This document shows positions 24,827 through 32,901 of a DNA stretch of 64,000 bases, one piece after another. Numbering within the stretch: the first letter of the stretch is position 1; each line of letters starts with the position of its first letter. Origin of the DNA: JAALLB01 sp017643495 (GTDB taxonomy: Bacteria; Pseudomonadota; Alphaproteobacteria; Rhizobiales; Rhizobiaceae); the NCBI GenBank assembly GCA_965216105.1, contig OZ244147.1, forward strand, positions 3,100,001 to 3,164,000, given 5' to 3'. The position numbers and the translations under genes were made by a program. The notes beneath the pieces were generated by a model. It had not been told where the DNA came from. It saw only the letters and a list, made by a program, of their open reading frames with translations, and searched no databases.

Positions 24827-25043
24827 GCTTTTGTCCCTGCATCGATAGTACACGCACAGTGCGTTGCGGACCGGCAATTTGCAAGCTGTCATGCAAACAT
24901 GACACCGGGGCAAAACCTTGCCGAAAAAAGCATCGGTAATGCGCTTTGGCCAAGAATGTTCCAGACAAAATTAACCAATAATTTCGGAACAGCAGACTGC
25001 CCGTCTCATTGTCCCCACAGACGAACCGAAAGGAGAAGTTATT

Positions 25044-25445
25044 ATGAATATGATCAAGTCATTGATCTGTGCCGCTGCATTGACCACATCAGGTATTGTT
25101 GCAGCCCCGGCGATTGCCGCCCAATATTCTGACGAACACGTTGAGTGGTGTACACGCACATTCCAGACCTATGATGCATCCACAAACGAATACAAAACAG
25201 ACCAGGATGCACGGGCCAAACAGTGTTCATCGCCTTATGATGACACAATGGATGTTGTTGTAATGGAGAGCGGTTCTCCCGAGTATCGCAACCCAAGCTT
25301 CGACATGGAAGCCCAGCTTGATGAAGGTACAGCAAAAAGCCACGAAGAATGGTGTGCTGATACCCACCCGACATGGGACGAAGCAAGCAACACCTATGAA
25401 ACTGAATCAGGCATGAAGAAACTTTGTTCTTCGCCGTTCAACTAA
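25044..25445 (+). CDS. Secreted BA14K-like protein with duplicated motif
   Basis: A 133-residue exported protein. Its signal peptide runs to about residue 26 (APAIAA before the cut). The mature part carries two copies of one unit: His32-x2-Trp35-Cys36 ... TYDASTNEY ... Cys61-SSPYD, and His100-x2-Trp103-Cys104 ... TWDEASNTY ... Cys128-SSPFN. The H-x2-W-C ... YDxxTNxY ... C pattern matches the BA14K family, an immunoreactive protein of Brucella and other Hyphomicrobiales that normally has one such unit. A linker of about 35 acidic residues joins the copies. AAAGGAG precedes the ATG and a strong terminator follows. Function is unknown; cell-envelope or lectin-like roles have been suggested for the family. 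Confidence 0.7.
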   Translation: MNMIKSLICAAALTTSGIVAAPAIAAQYSDEHVEWCTRTFQTYDASTNEYKTDQDARAKQCSSPYDDTMDVVVMESGSPEYRNPSFDMEAQLDEGTAKSHEEWCADTHPTWDEASNTYETESGMKKLCSSPFN

Positions 25446-25465
25446 GGTGAATTGACACTGAATAC

Positions 25466-25497
25466 AAAAGCTGTCGCGTTTGCTCGCGGCAGCTTTT
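25466..25497. terminator. Bidirectional terminator between the BA14K-like and quinone oxidoreductase genes
   Basis: Thirteen-pair stem AAAAGCTGTCGCG/CGCGGCAGCTTTT with a six-base loop. It is followed by GCCTTTT on the plus strand and by a T-rich run on the minus strand. It sits between two convergent genes. Confidence 0.85.
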
Positions 25498-25524
25498 GCC
25501 TTTTGAAACAACCCTGCATAAGGC

Positions 25525-26256
25525 TCACCCCGCTTGCAGGGCCTGGCCGTTTTCGTCCCAGTCATCCCAATCCGGAAAATGCAACGTTTCAAGGGAACCG
25601 GCATGCGTCACATAGGATGCCCAATCACACAGGTTTCCCGCCAGCCGGTCGCGCAGACTGTCCTCACCTTCATAGCTGTAACCATGCCCCTGAACGCCAT
25701 AGGAAATGTAGGGCGGCAGAACGTCAAAGCCCATGTAATGCAATGAATAATGTAGCGGCCAAAGCATTGTATCGAAATCGCCGCCACGACTGCCCGGCCC
25801 GAAGGCATGCACAGGGGCACCCGTGGTTACTGAAAGAAGTGCCCTTTTTTCCCTGAAATACCCGGTGCCGTACCGCATGCGGCTCGTATACAGCCCGCCG
25901 CTTACAAATACCCTGTCCATCCATCCTTTCAGAATTGCCGGAGGGCCGTGCCACCACAGGGGAAACTGGAATATGACCAGATCCGCCTTTTCAAGTTTTT
26001 CTATCTCCAGCCGGACTTCATCGGGCAACGTGCCCTCATTCCAGGCATGGCGCTGTTCAGCAAGTGCTGCAAAACAGTCAGGGTTTTCCCGCCGGATATA
26101 ATGTTGCGGCTTTTCAACAGGATCAAACCCCAACCCGTAAAGATCGCTGGTGGTAACTGTGTGACCGACTTCAGCCAGGGCTGTTTCTGCTGTTCGCATC
26201 AGGGCTGAATTGTATGATCCGGGTTCCGGGTGGGCATGAATGATGTGCGCATGCAT
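25525..26256 (-). CDS. NAD(P)H-dependent quinone oxidoreductase (flavodoxin_2, MdaB/NQO type)
   Basis: A 243-residue FAD/FMN enzyme that reduces quinones or related electrophiles by two electrons. Family marks are the N-terminal IIHAHPEPGSYNSALMRTA phosphate-binding region and FQFPLWWHGPPAILKGWMDRVF, plus SVTTGAPVHAFGPGSRGG near the flavin. An AGGA sequence precedes the ATG. It is divergent from a LysR regulator across a short intergenic region, so control by that regulator is likely. Substrate is unknown; KefF-like or YwrO-like roles are alternatives. Confidence 0.86.
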   Translation of the reverse strand: MHAHIIHAHPEPGSYNSALMRTAETALAEVGHTVTTSDLYGLGFDPVEKPQHYIRRENPDCFAALAEQRHAWNEGTLPDEVRLEIEKLEKADLVIFQFPLWWHGPPAILKGWMDRVFVSGGLYTSRMRYGTGYFREKRALLSVTTGAPVHAFGPGSRGGDFDTMLWPLHYSLHYMGFDVLPPYISYGVQGHGYSYEGEDSLRDRLAGNLCDWASYVTHAGSLETLHFPDWDDWDENGQALQAG

Positions 26257-26348
26257 GGTGGAAGTCCTTCCTGTGTAACCTGCGCGCTAGCATTCATTTT
26301 TCATTTTTGATAGTAAATATGAAACAATTGCAAATGATCATTGCAAAA

Positions 26349-27230
26349 ATGAACAATACACTGGACTGGGATGATTACCGGATCATCCTGCAAATCACAG
26401 ACGCAGGCTCCCTTGCCAAGGCGGCTTCGCTTGCCGGTTTGAGCCACCCGACCATGTTTCGCCGCATCAATGCGATTGAGGAACGACTCGGGGTCAGGCT
26501 GTTTGATCGGTTCCGGACCGGCTATCGTCCAACCCTTGCGGGCGAAGCGCTGGTCGCCACTGCCCGGGAAATCGCAGAACTTGCAACTACCGCGGAAAGG
26601 CGACTGGCCGGACAGGACCTGAGGCCTGCCGGCAAAGTGCGGATTGCAACAACGGACACACTTTTTCATGGTCTCCTTGCGCCCGAAATTTCCCGGCTGC
26701 GGAAACTGGAACCGGACATCACGCTGGAAGTCGTTGTTTCGAACGAGGTATCAGACCTTTCCCGCCGGGAGGCAGACATTGCATTGCGACCTGTCCTTTC
26801 GCCCGAACAGCATCTGGTCGGGCGAAAGCTGGGAGTGATCCGACAGGCAGTTTACGGACACAAGGAACTGCTTGCGGAAAACAAGGCAAAAAACAGGCTT
26901 GAAGCCATGCCCTGGATCGGCCCTGCCCGCTCGATGAACTATAACCAGCTTCAGGTCTGGATGGGGAAAAACGGATTTGACGCGGCGTGCGTATGCCGGA
27001 TTGACACCGTGCTCGGCATGTATCGCGCTGTTCAGCAAGGGACAGGCGTTGCAGTCCTGCCTGCCTATCTCGCCGGTCAGGATCCGGACTTGTCACGACA
27101 CGGAAAGTTTGTTGATGAAATGGCTGCCGACCTCTGGCTCCTGACACACCCCGACCTGCGCCAGACTGCACGCATACGGGCAGTGCTCGATCATCTTGGA
27201 AAATCCCGGCACATCAAGGCACCGCTTTGA
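26349..27230 (+). CDS. LysR-family transcriptional regulator
   Basis: A 293-residue regulator. The winged HTH is in the first 65 residues (DWDDYRIILQITDAGSLAKAASLAGLSHPTMFRRINAIEERLG). The effector-binding domain begins near KVRIATTDTLFHGLLAPEIS. Divergent from the quinone oxidoreductase gene, which is its probable target. The start is uncertain: ATGs at 26319 and 26349 are in frame and neither has a clear ribosome site. The later one leaves room for a divergent promoter and gives the usual N-terminus. Confidence 0.88.
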   Translation: MNNTLDWDDYRIILQITDAGSLAKAASLAGLSHPTMFRRINAIEERLGVRLFDRFRTGYRPTLAGEALVATAREIAELATTAERRLAGQDLRPAGKVRIATTDTLFHGLLAPEISRLRKLEPDITLEVVVSNEVSDLSRREADIALRPVLSPEQHLVGRKLGVIRQAVYGHKELLAENKAKNRLEAMPWIGPARSMNYNQLQVWMGKNGFDAACVCRIDTVLGMYRAVQQGTGVAVLPAYLAGQDPDLSRHGKFVDEMAADLWLLTHPDLRQTARIRAVLDHLGKSRHIKAPL

Positions 27231-27275
27231 ATTATCCCATACCGGGCAATCGTCCCGCACACCGGGGAGTCAGGA

Positions 27276-28832
27276 TCATTCCCACTCGATGGTGCCGGGT
27301 GGCTTTGACGTCACATCATAGACGACCCGGTTAATGCCCCGGACCTCGTTGATGATCCGGGTTGCGGCGCGGCCGAGAAACTTCATGTCATAAGGATAAA
27401 AGTCTGCTGTCATCCCGTCGACCGAGGTGACCGCCCGCAAGGCGCAGACGAATTCATATGTGCGGCCATCGCCCATGACGCCGACTGTTTGAACCGGTAG
27501 CAGGACAGCAAACGCCTGCCAGATTTCATCATACAGGCCAGCCTTGCGGATTTCATCGAGATAGATGGCATCTGCCTGGCGCAGGATATCAAGCTTCTCG
27601 CGGCTGATCCCGCCCGGGCAGCGTATGGCGAGGCCCGGACCGGGAAACGGATGCCGGCCGACAAACCACTCCGGCAGGCCGAGTTCCTGGCCAAGCAGGC
27701 GCACTTCGTCCTTGAACAGTTCGCGCAACGGCTCCACCAGGCCCATGTTCATTCGTTCCGGCAACCCGCCAACATTGTGGTGGCTCTTGATGGTTACGGA
27801 TGGTCCGCCGGTAAAGGAGACACTCTCAATCACATCGGGATACAGGGTGCCCTGTGCCAGAAAATCGGCACCGCCCAGCTTGTTCGCCTCTTCCTCGAAG
27901 ACGTCGATGAAAAGCTTGCCGATGGTTTTGCGTTTCACCTCCGGGTCCGCCTCGCCTTCCAGCGCACCTATAAACATGTCGGAAGCATCCACATGTACCA
28001 GCGGAATATTGTAATGCTCACGGAACATGGAAACCACTTCCTCGGCTTCGTTCATGCGCATCAGGCCGTGATCGACCAGGATACAGGTCAACTGGTCACC
28101 GATTGCCTCGTGAATAAGCAAGGCGGCGACGGATGAATCAACCCCGCCGGAAAGACCGCAGATCACCTTCTTGTCACCCACCTGCTCACGGATGATTGCA
28201 ATTGCCTGCTCACGATAGGCGGCCATGGTCCAGTCGCCCTCGATCTTCGCGATGCCATGCACGAAATTGGCAAGCAGCTTCGCGCCATCGGGTGTGTGAA
28301 CCACCTCGGGATGGAACATGGTGGTATAGAGTTTGCGCTCCTCGTCGACAGCGATGGCACACGGGGCATTGGGAGATGTTGCCACGACTTCAAACCCCTC
28401 GGGCAAACGGGTCACCCGATCGCCGTGGCTCATCCAGACCGTGTATTTCTTGCCGACTTCCCAGATGCCGTCGAACAGGGGGCTTTGCTTGTGGATTTCA
28501 ATATCCGCATTGCCGAATTCACGGTGATGTCCACCTTCGACCGCACCGCCAAGCTGGGTACACAGTGTTTGCTGGCCATAACAGATTGCCAGAATGGGAA
28601 GTCCGCTCTCGACGATTTCCTGCGGAGCACGAGGGCTTCCATCCTCGACGACGGATGCCGGGCCACCTGAAAAAATCAGGGCCGCCGGTTGCATCCGCTC
28701 GAACGCCTCAAGCGCCTGGTTGAACGGGCTGATTTCGCAGTAAACACCGGCTTCGCGAACACGCCGTGCAATCAGCTGTGTGACCTGTGAACCGAAGTCC
28801 AGAATGAGTATGGAGTTTTTTGTGACTGTCAT
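27276..28832 (-). CDS. guaA: GMP synthase (glutamine-hydrolysing)
   Basis: Converts XMP to GMP in the cytoplasm with ATP and glutamine. The 518-residue protein has a class I glutamine amidotransferase domain (nucleophile Cys84 in AICYGQQTL), an ATP-pyrophosphatase domain with the PP-loop SGGVDSS (near residue 228), and the C-terminal dimerisation domain ending NRVVYDVTSKPPGTIEWE. Family length is exact. Its partner guaB is 4 kb away on the other strand rather than in an operon. Confidence 0.97.
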   Translation of the reverse strand: MTVTKNSILILDFGSQVTQLIARRVREAGVYCEISPFNQALEAFERMQPAALIFSGGPASVVEDGSPRAPQEIVESGLPILAICYGQQTLCTQLGGAVEGGHHREFGNADIEIHKQSPLFDGIWEVGKKYTVWMSHGDRVTRLPEGFEVVATSPNAPCAIAVDEERKLYTTMFHPEVVHTPDGAKLLANFVHGIAKIEGDWTMAAYREQAIAIIREQVGDKKVICGLSGGVDSSVAALLIHEAIGDQLTCILVDHGLMRMNEAEEVVSMFREHYNIPLVHVDASDMFIGALEGEADPEVKRKTIGKLFIDVFEEEANKLGGADFLAQGTLYPDVIESVSFTGGPSVTIKSHHNVGGLPERMNMGLVEPLRELFKDEVRLLGQELGLPEWFVGRHPFPGPGLAIRCPGGISREKLDILRQADAIYLDEIRKAGLYDEIWQAFAVLLPVQTVGVMGDGRTYEFVCALRAVTSVDGMTADFYPYDMKFLGRAATRIINEVRGINRVVYDVTSKPPGTIEWE

Positions 28833-28905
28833 CTTGTTTCTTTATGTTACCACGAAACGAGTTTCAATCGCGTAAGTAGGGTTACTCACCGGTTCGAGCG
28901 AAATT

Positions 28906-29601
28906 TCAGCGGGCTGCCTGCGGGCTTTCATTGCTCTTGGCAAGCTTGGTTACAAGGTTGCGGTTGAAACTGGCTTCCAGTGCGTGTCGCACTTCGCTGT
29001 TGCGCTCCAGATGGGCCTTGAGCCTGTGGCGGTTGAACGCAAGGTAACGAACGGTCTCCGATGTCGTAACGGTTGCAGATGCTGTCTGGTTGGTAAGGTA
29101 GGACATTTCACCGAGAAAATCGCCAGGCCCCACCTTTCCAAGCGTCCGGGCGTCGCGGGTGACATGCGCCGCTCCCCTGACGATGAATTTCAAGTTCTCC
29201 GGGCAGGTATCCTCCGTGATCAGAACCGTGTCTTCGCCGACTTCCGTCCAGGCACCGAGCTTGACCAGCTTGCGGGCGTGCGCGCGTTCAATATCAGGCA
29301 GGCAGGTTTTGATGAAAAGGTCTTCGTCTTCCGAAAATGTCCCGCGCCGGTTTTCAATCTGCAGGATCAGCAATTGCCCGGCATTGACCAGGGAAAAAAG
29401 CGCTTCCCAGAACATCGATACATAGTCTGCAAGCGTGAAGTAAAAGGTGGCGGATATCGCTCCGGAAAGGATGGCAAGCGCCCGAAGCCAGTTCATGCTG
29501 CGCATCAGCATGGAAGTGATCAAAAGCACATAGGCAATGTGCCCGACAATGTTTTCAGGACGGGTGAAATTCGACCAGAATTCCGTGAAAAATTCAGTCA
29601 T
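28906..29601 (-). CDS. Popeye-like membrane protein with cyclic-nucleotide-binding domain
   Basis: A 231-residue protein. Three N-terminal membrane helices (about 17-33, 38-55, 62-80) precede a cytoplasmic cyclic-nucleotide-binding beta-roll (about 113-215). The layout, with a W-containing third helix running into NAGQLLILQIE, resembles animal Popeye proteins. The phosphate-binding cassette reads GDFLGEMSYLTNQTASATV: the Gly-Glu pair is kept, but the Arg that normally contacts the cyclic phosphate appears to be Thr173. There is no DNA-binding or kinase output domain. The ATG at 29601 begins MTEFFTEFWSNF; the frame continues upstream without support. It could sense cAMP or cGMP weakly or bind another ligand. 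It lies alone after guaA. Confidence 0.78.
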   Translation of the reverse strand: MTEFFTEFWSNFTRPENIVGHIAYVLLITSMLMRSMNWLRALAILSGAISATFYFTLADYVSMFWEALFSLVNAGQLLILQIENRRGTFSEDEDLFIKTCLPDIERAHARKLVKLGAWTEVGEDTVLITEDTCPENLKFIVRGAAHVTRDARTLGKVGPGDFLGEMSYLTNQTASATVTTSETVRYLAFNRHRLKAHLERNSEVRHALEASFNRNLVTKLAKSNESPQAAR

Positions 29602-29800
29602 TGCAAAAACCCCTGCGCCCCTTTCTGCCAGACCTTCAGGCAGAAATGCCCTTGGGTAATCGCGACAAGTATTGCAAGAGCCTGCGGTTCGCGATGTGAC
29701 AAAATGCACACGTCCGGCTCTCCTGCCGCGTCATGGCGGGGCTGAGCCCGCCGAAATGCAAGTCTTCACGGAAAGCGCAGACAAGCGCAAGCAGAAGGTT

Positions 29801-30715
29801 TCAGCTGATGTTGTAAAACAGCCGCTTTACTTCAGCCCGGAAGCGACGGATCGAATCCAGGATGACGCCTGCGGTTACGGACAGGATAGCGACAATCATG
29901 ATGCCGGTGGACAAGACAGCTGTTGGAATGAGCGAGGTATCGGGATCCTTGAGATAGTCGAAGAAGACCGGCAGGAAAATCGCCACAGAGAGAACGGCAC
30001 CGATCAAGCCGGCAAACCCAAAAAAGTAGAGCGGCTTGTATTCCTTCAACAGGACAACAATTGTCTTGAGGATGCGAAACCCGTCCCGGAACGTGGAGAG
30101 CTTGCTTTCCGAACCTTCGGCCCTGTCCTTGTAGTGAAAGGGAATTTCAGCAACAGGCAATCGCAATTGTGAGGCATGGGCAGAGAGTTCAGTCTCGATC
30201 TCAAACCCGGTCGACAGTGCCGGGAAGCTTTTCACAAAACGGCGACTGAATGCGCGATAGCCGGAAAAGATGTCGGAAAACTCTCGCCCGAGCAGTGAAT
30301 TGTAAAGCACATTGAACAACCGGTTGCCGAGCGCATGGCCTGCCCGCTCATGTTTTTCACTGGCACCAAGGCGCGCCGCCACAACCATGTCGACTGCTTC
30401 TTCGCGAAGGGTTTTCACAAGCTGAGGAGCCTGGCTCGCATCATACGTGTCATCGCCGTCCACCATGATGTAGATGTCTGCCTCGATCTGCGAAAACATG
30501 CGCCGAACGACATTGCCCTTGCCGGGACGTTTTTCGAAACCGACAACAGCACCAGCCTTACTGGCGACCAGCGAAGTACTGTCAGTGGAGTTGTTGTCGT
30601 AAACGTGCACCGTACATCCCGGCAGGGAGGCACGAAAATCCTGCACGACCTTGGCAATGGCGGCTTCCTCGTTCATGCAGGGTATGATTACGGCAACACC
30701 GGAATATTCACTCAT
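29801..30715 (-). CDS. GT2 glycosyltransferase, polyprenyl-phosphate-sugar synthase-like
   Basis: A 304-residue enzyme of the dolichyl-phosphate-mannose/glucose synthase group. The GT-A domain has VIIPCMNEE, VYDNNSTDST, the metal-binding DGDDTYD, and SGYRAFSRRFVKSFP. Two membrane helices follow (about 228-255 and 262-288) before a short basic tail. Such enzymes load a sugar onto polyprenyl phosphate for later use by a GT-C glycosyltransferase outside the membrane. It is divergent from a GT-C/STT3-like gene, which makes a donor-and-transferase pair plausible. The start is ATG 30715; a TTG one codon upstream is possible. Confidence 0.87.
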   Translation of the reverse strand: MSEYSGVAVIIPCMNEEAAIAKVVQDFRASLPGCTVHVYDNNSTDSTSLVASKAGAVVGFEKRPGKGNVVRRMFSQIEADIYIMVDGDDTYDASQAPQLVKTLREEAVDMVVAARLGASEKHERAGHALGNRLFNVLYNSLLGREFSDIFSGYRAFSRRFVKSFPALSTGFEIETELSAHASQLRLPVAEIPFHYKDRAEGSESKLSTFRDGFRILKTIVVLLKEYKPLYFFGFAGLIGAVLSVAIFLPVFFDYLKDPDTSLIPTAVLSTGIMIVAILSVTAGVILDSIRRFRAEVKRLFYNIS

Positions 30716-30850
30716 CAAGAAGCCTGTTTATTGCCTGAAACAATATCGCGCAAAACTGTTTGCGGCTTGCTGACTGCATATCCAATAAATCTTAATTTAA
30801 TGATTACGGCCTAGGCTTGCGACCGGTTAACCGAAGCATGAAGACCTGCA

Positions 30851-32707
30851 ATGCGCGCCCGAAGCCAGCTGCAAAATCCGTCACTTTTACTGATCGCCTG
30901 CCTCGCCATTGCGTTTCAGCTTTTTTGGGGCCAGGGGCGCATACCTTCCGTTTTGTGGTATGGCGAATTGTACGGGCCTGATGATTTTCTGAGAATGGAA
31001 CAGGTCAAGAGTTGGCTTGGTGGCCAGGGATGGTTCGACCTTGCCGCATACCGCATCGGCCCGGCAGGCAGCAGTGCCGACATGCACTGGTCGCGGCTGG
31101 TTGATGTTCCGCTCGGCCTCCTCATCCTTTTGTTTGATACAGTCACTGATTTTGACACGGCGGCAAACCTTGCCGCCATCGTCTGGCCGATTGTCCTGCT
31201 GACGGCAACAATCGTGACATGGACACTTGTCTGTGACCGGTTGCTGGACGGATACAACCGCTATCTGCCGGCATTGCTGGTACTTCTTTCGGTATCCTCG
31301 ATCAACCAGTTCGGGATCGGTCGGATTGATCACCACAATGTCCAGATACTGCTTTTCTCGGTCATGGTTCTCGGCTTCGTTTCCCGCGAAACATGGTGGG
31401 GAGACCTGTTGTTGGGTGGGGCGCTCGCGCTTACGGTCACCATTGGGCTCGACACACTGCCAATTGTGTTGGTCATGATGACGATAACCGGGGTTGAATG
31501 GGCTGTCGGGCTGGATCGCGATGGCCGGGGCATGTTGCGGACCGGGCTTTCCCTGATGATTGCCAGCACCGCATTTTACGCTCTCAGTTTTCCGCCCGGC
31601 GGCTATTTCCAGGCACATTGCGATGCCAATTCGCTTTTCTATCTGGCGGCATTGTTGCTGGTGGGCACTGCCTACATTGTGCTCTACCTGCTTTCCCCGG
31701 TTCTTGACACCGGCTCGCCAGCCAGCCGGCTGATCAGAAAGGGTTTTGCAGGCGCCTGTCTGGCTGTCCTGGTTGCACTGTTGCTGTTTGCCCTGTTTCC
31801 CGATTGTCTGGCCGGGCCCTATGGAAATGTCAGTGAAGCAGCAAAGACAAGATGGCTTGAGCAGGTCAGTGAGGCGAAATCCCTTGCGCATGTTCTTGCG
31901 GAATACCCGTTTCACTGGCTGGCCACGGCAGGCTACCTGCTGGCAATGCTTGCCATCGGGCTCATAGTGCTTGCAAATCCGCAATACCGCACAGCCAAAC
32001 TGCTGACATTGTATGCAGTGCTTGTCGCATTCTCCCTTGGCACACTGTACCAGGTTCGGGTTATCCGGACAGCAGCCTATGTCACCATTCCGTTTTGTGT
32101 AGTGTTTGCCAAAATGACCGCCGACTGGCTCAGGGTGCGGTATGCAAATGAAACGCTGCTGCGAAACGGCTTTACCTTCTTTGCCATGGTGCCGCTTGTC
32201 GGCATGTTCTGGCATGTCGCCGGGGTAATGCTGTTTCCTCTGGAAAGCGATGCATCTACCGGTGAACCTGCGCAGAAAGTTGAAGCAGTCTCCGAAGGCA
32301 AGAAAAACAAGCTTCCACGACGGGAACCGGATCACTGCCTGATGAATGTCGACTATGCGTTCCTGGATACACTGGACAAGGGTCTGGTACTCGCTGACCT
32401 GTCCAACAGCATGGCGGTGCTGGCCCACACAAGGCACCGTGTGCTTGCCGGGCCCTATCACCGCAATGAAAAGCTGATCCTGGCGACACTCGACTTTCTG
32501 GAAACCGACACGCAAACCGCGCGACAGATCGCAGGCAAATACGGGATCGACTATGTTGCCTTTTGCACCGGGAACGTTGCGGGCGACATTTCGCGTTTTG
32601 ACGAGGCTTCGGTATCGGCCAGGATCATCAGGGGCGACCTGCCCTCCTGGATGCAGGAAGTATCGCCCAACGGTGCCCGTGTCCGGGTGCTGGCGATCAG
32701 CCGCTGA
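30851..32707 (+). CDS. STT3/AglB-like GT-C membrane glycosyltransferase
   Basis: A 618-residue protein with about twelve or thirteen membrane helices and a C-terminal soluble domain (about 465-618). Conserved acidic and histidine sites sit where oligosaccharyltransferases have theirs: GPDDFLRMEQ (Asp44/Asp45) in the first loop, DMHWSRL (His79), GRIDHHNVQ (Asp160, His162), and a loop with VSEA sequences (about 326-344) like the SVSE/TIxE motif. As I recall, archaeal AglB uses Asp47, His81, Asp161, His163 and a loop Glu, a close match in spacing. The WWDYG acceptor-binding motif is absent; the C-terminal domain reads GLVLADLSNSMAVLAHTRHRV instead. A transfer of a lipid-linked sugar to an unknown acceptor is the best guess. 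It is divergent from the GT2 gene. Confidence 0.72.
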   Translation: MRARSQLQNPSLLLIACLAIAFQLFWGQGRIPSVLWYGELYGPDDFLRMEQVKSWLGGQGWFDLAAYRIGPAGSSADMHWSRLVDVPLGLLILLFDTVTDFDTAANLAAIVWPIVLLTATIVTWTLVCDRLLDGYNRYLPALLVLLSVSSINQFGIGRIDHHNVQILLFSVMVLGFVSRETWWGDLLLGGALALTVTIGLDTLPIVLVMMTITGVEWAVGLDRDGRGMLRTGLSLMIASTAFYALSFPPGGYFQAHCDANSLFYLAALLLVGTAYIVLYLLSPVLDTGSPASRLIRKGFAGACLAVLVALLLFALFPDCLAGPYGNVSEAAKTRWLEQVSEAKSLAHVLAEYPFHWLATAGYLLAMLAIGLIVLANPQYRTAKLLTLYAVLVAFSLGTLYQVRVIRTAAYVTIPFCVVFAKMTADWLRVRYANETLLRNGFTFFAMVPLVGMFWHVAGVMLFPLESDASTGEPAQKVEAVSEGKKNKLPRREPDHCLMNVDYAFLDTLDKGLVLADLSNSMAVLAHTRHRVLAGPYHRNEKLILATLDFLETDTQTARQIAGKYGIDYVAFCTGNVAGDISRFDEASVSARIIRGDLPSWMQEVSPNGARVRVLAISR

Positions 32708-32901
32708 GGCACGGAGACGGCGGCATTCCGCCATTGCGCAGGGAATTGGTCATTGAGTGTGCGAAACCGCGCGAAAAAGCTTTTCATGGTGCAGGCGGCA
32801 TGGTAACGACAATCGCCAATCGTTAACCTGGCGGTGTCATCCGACCTTCACTTTCCGGAACACCCCTGAACCATGGGATTGGCATCTGCCAAACATCTGT
32901 T

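Noticed and set aside
30887..32734. A 615-residue open frame antisense to the STT3/AglB-like gene
   Set aside because: Its product is rich in Cys, His, Gln and Arg with no domain or helix pattern, while the plus strand gives a clean polytopic membrane protein. Long antisense frames are common at this base composition.
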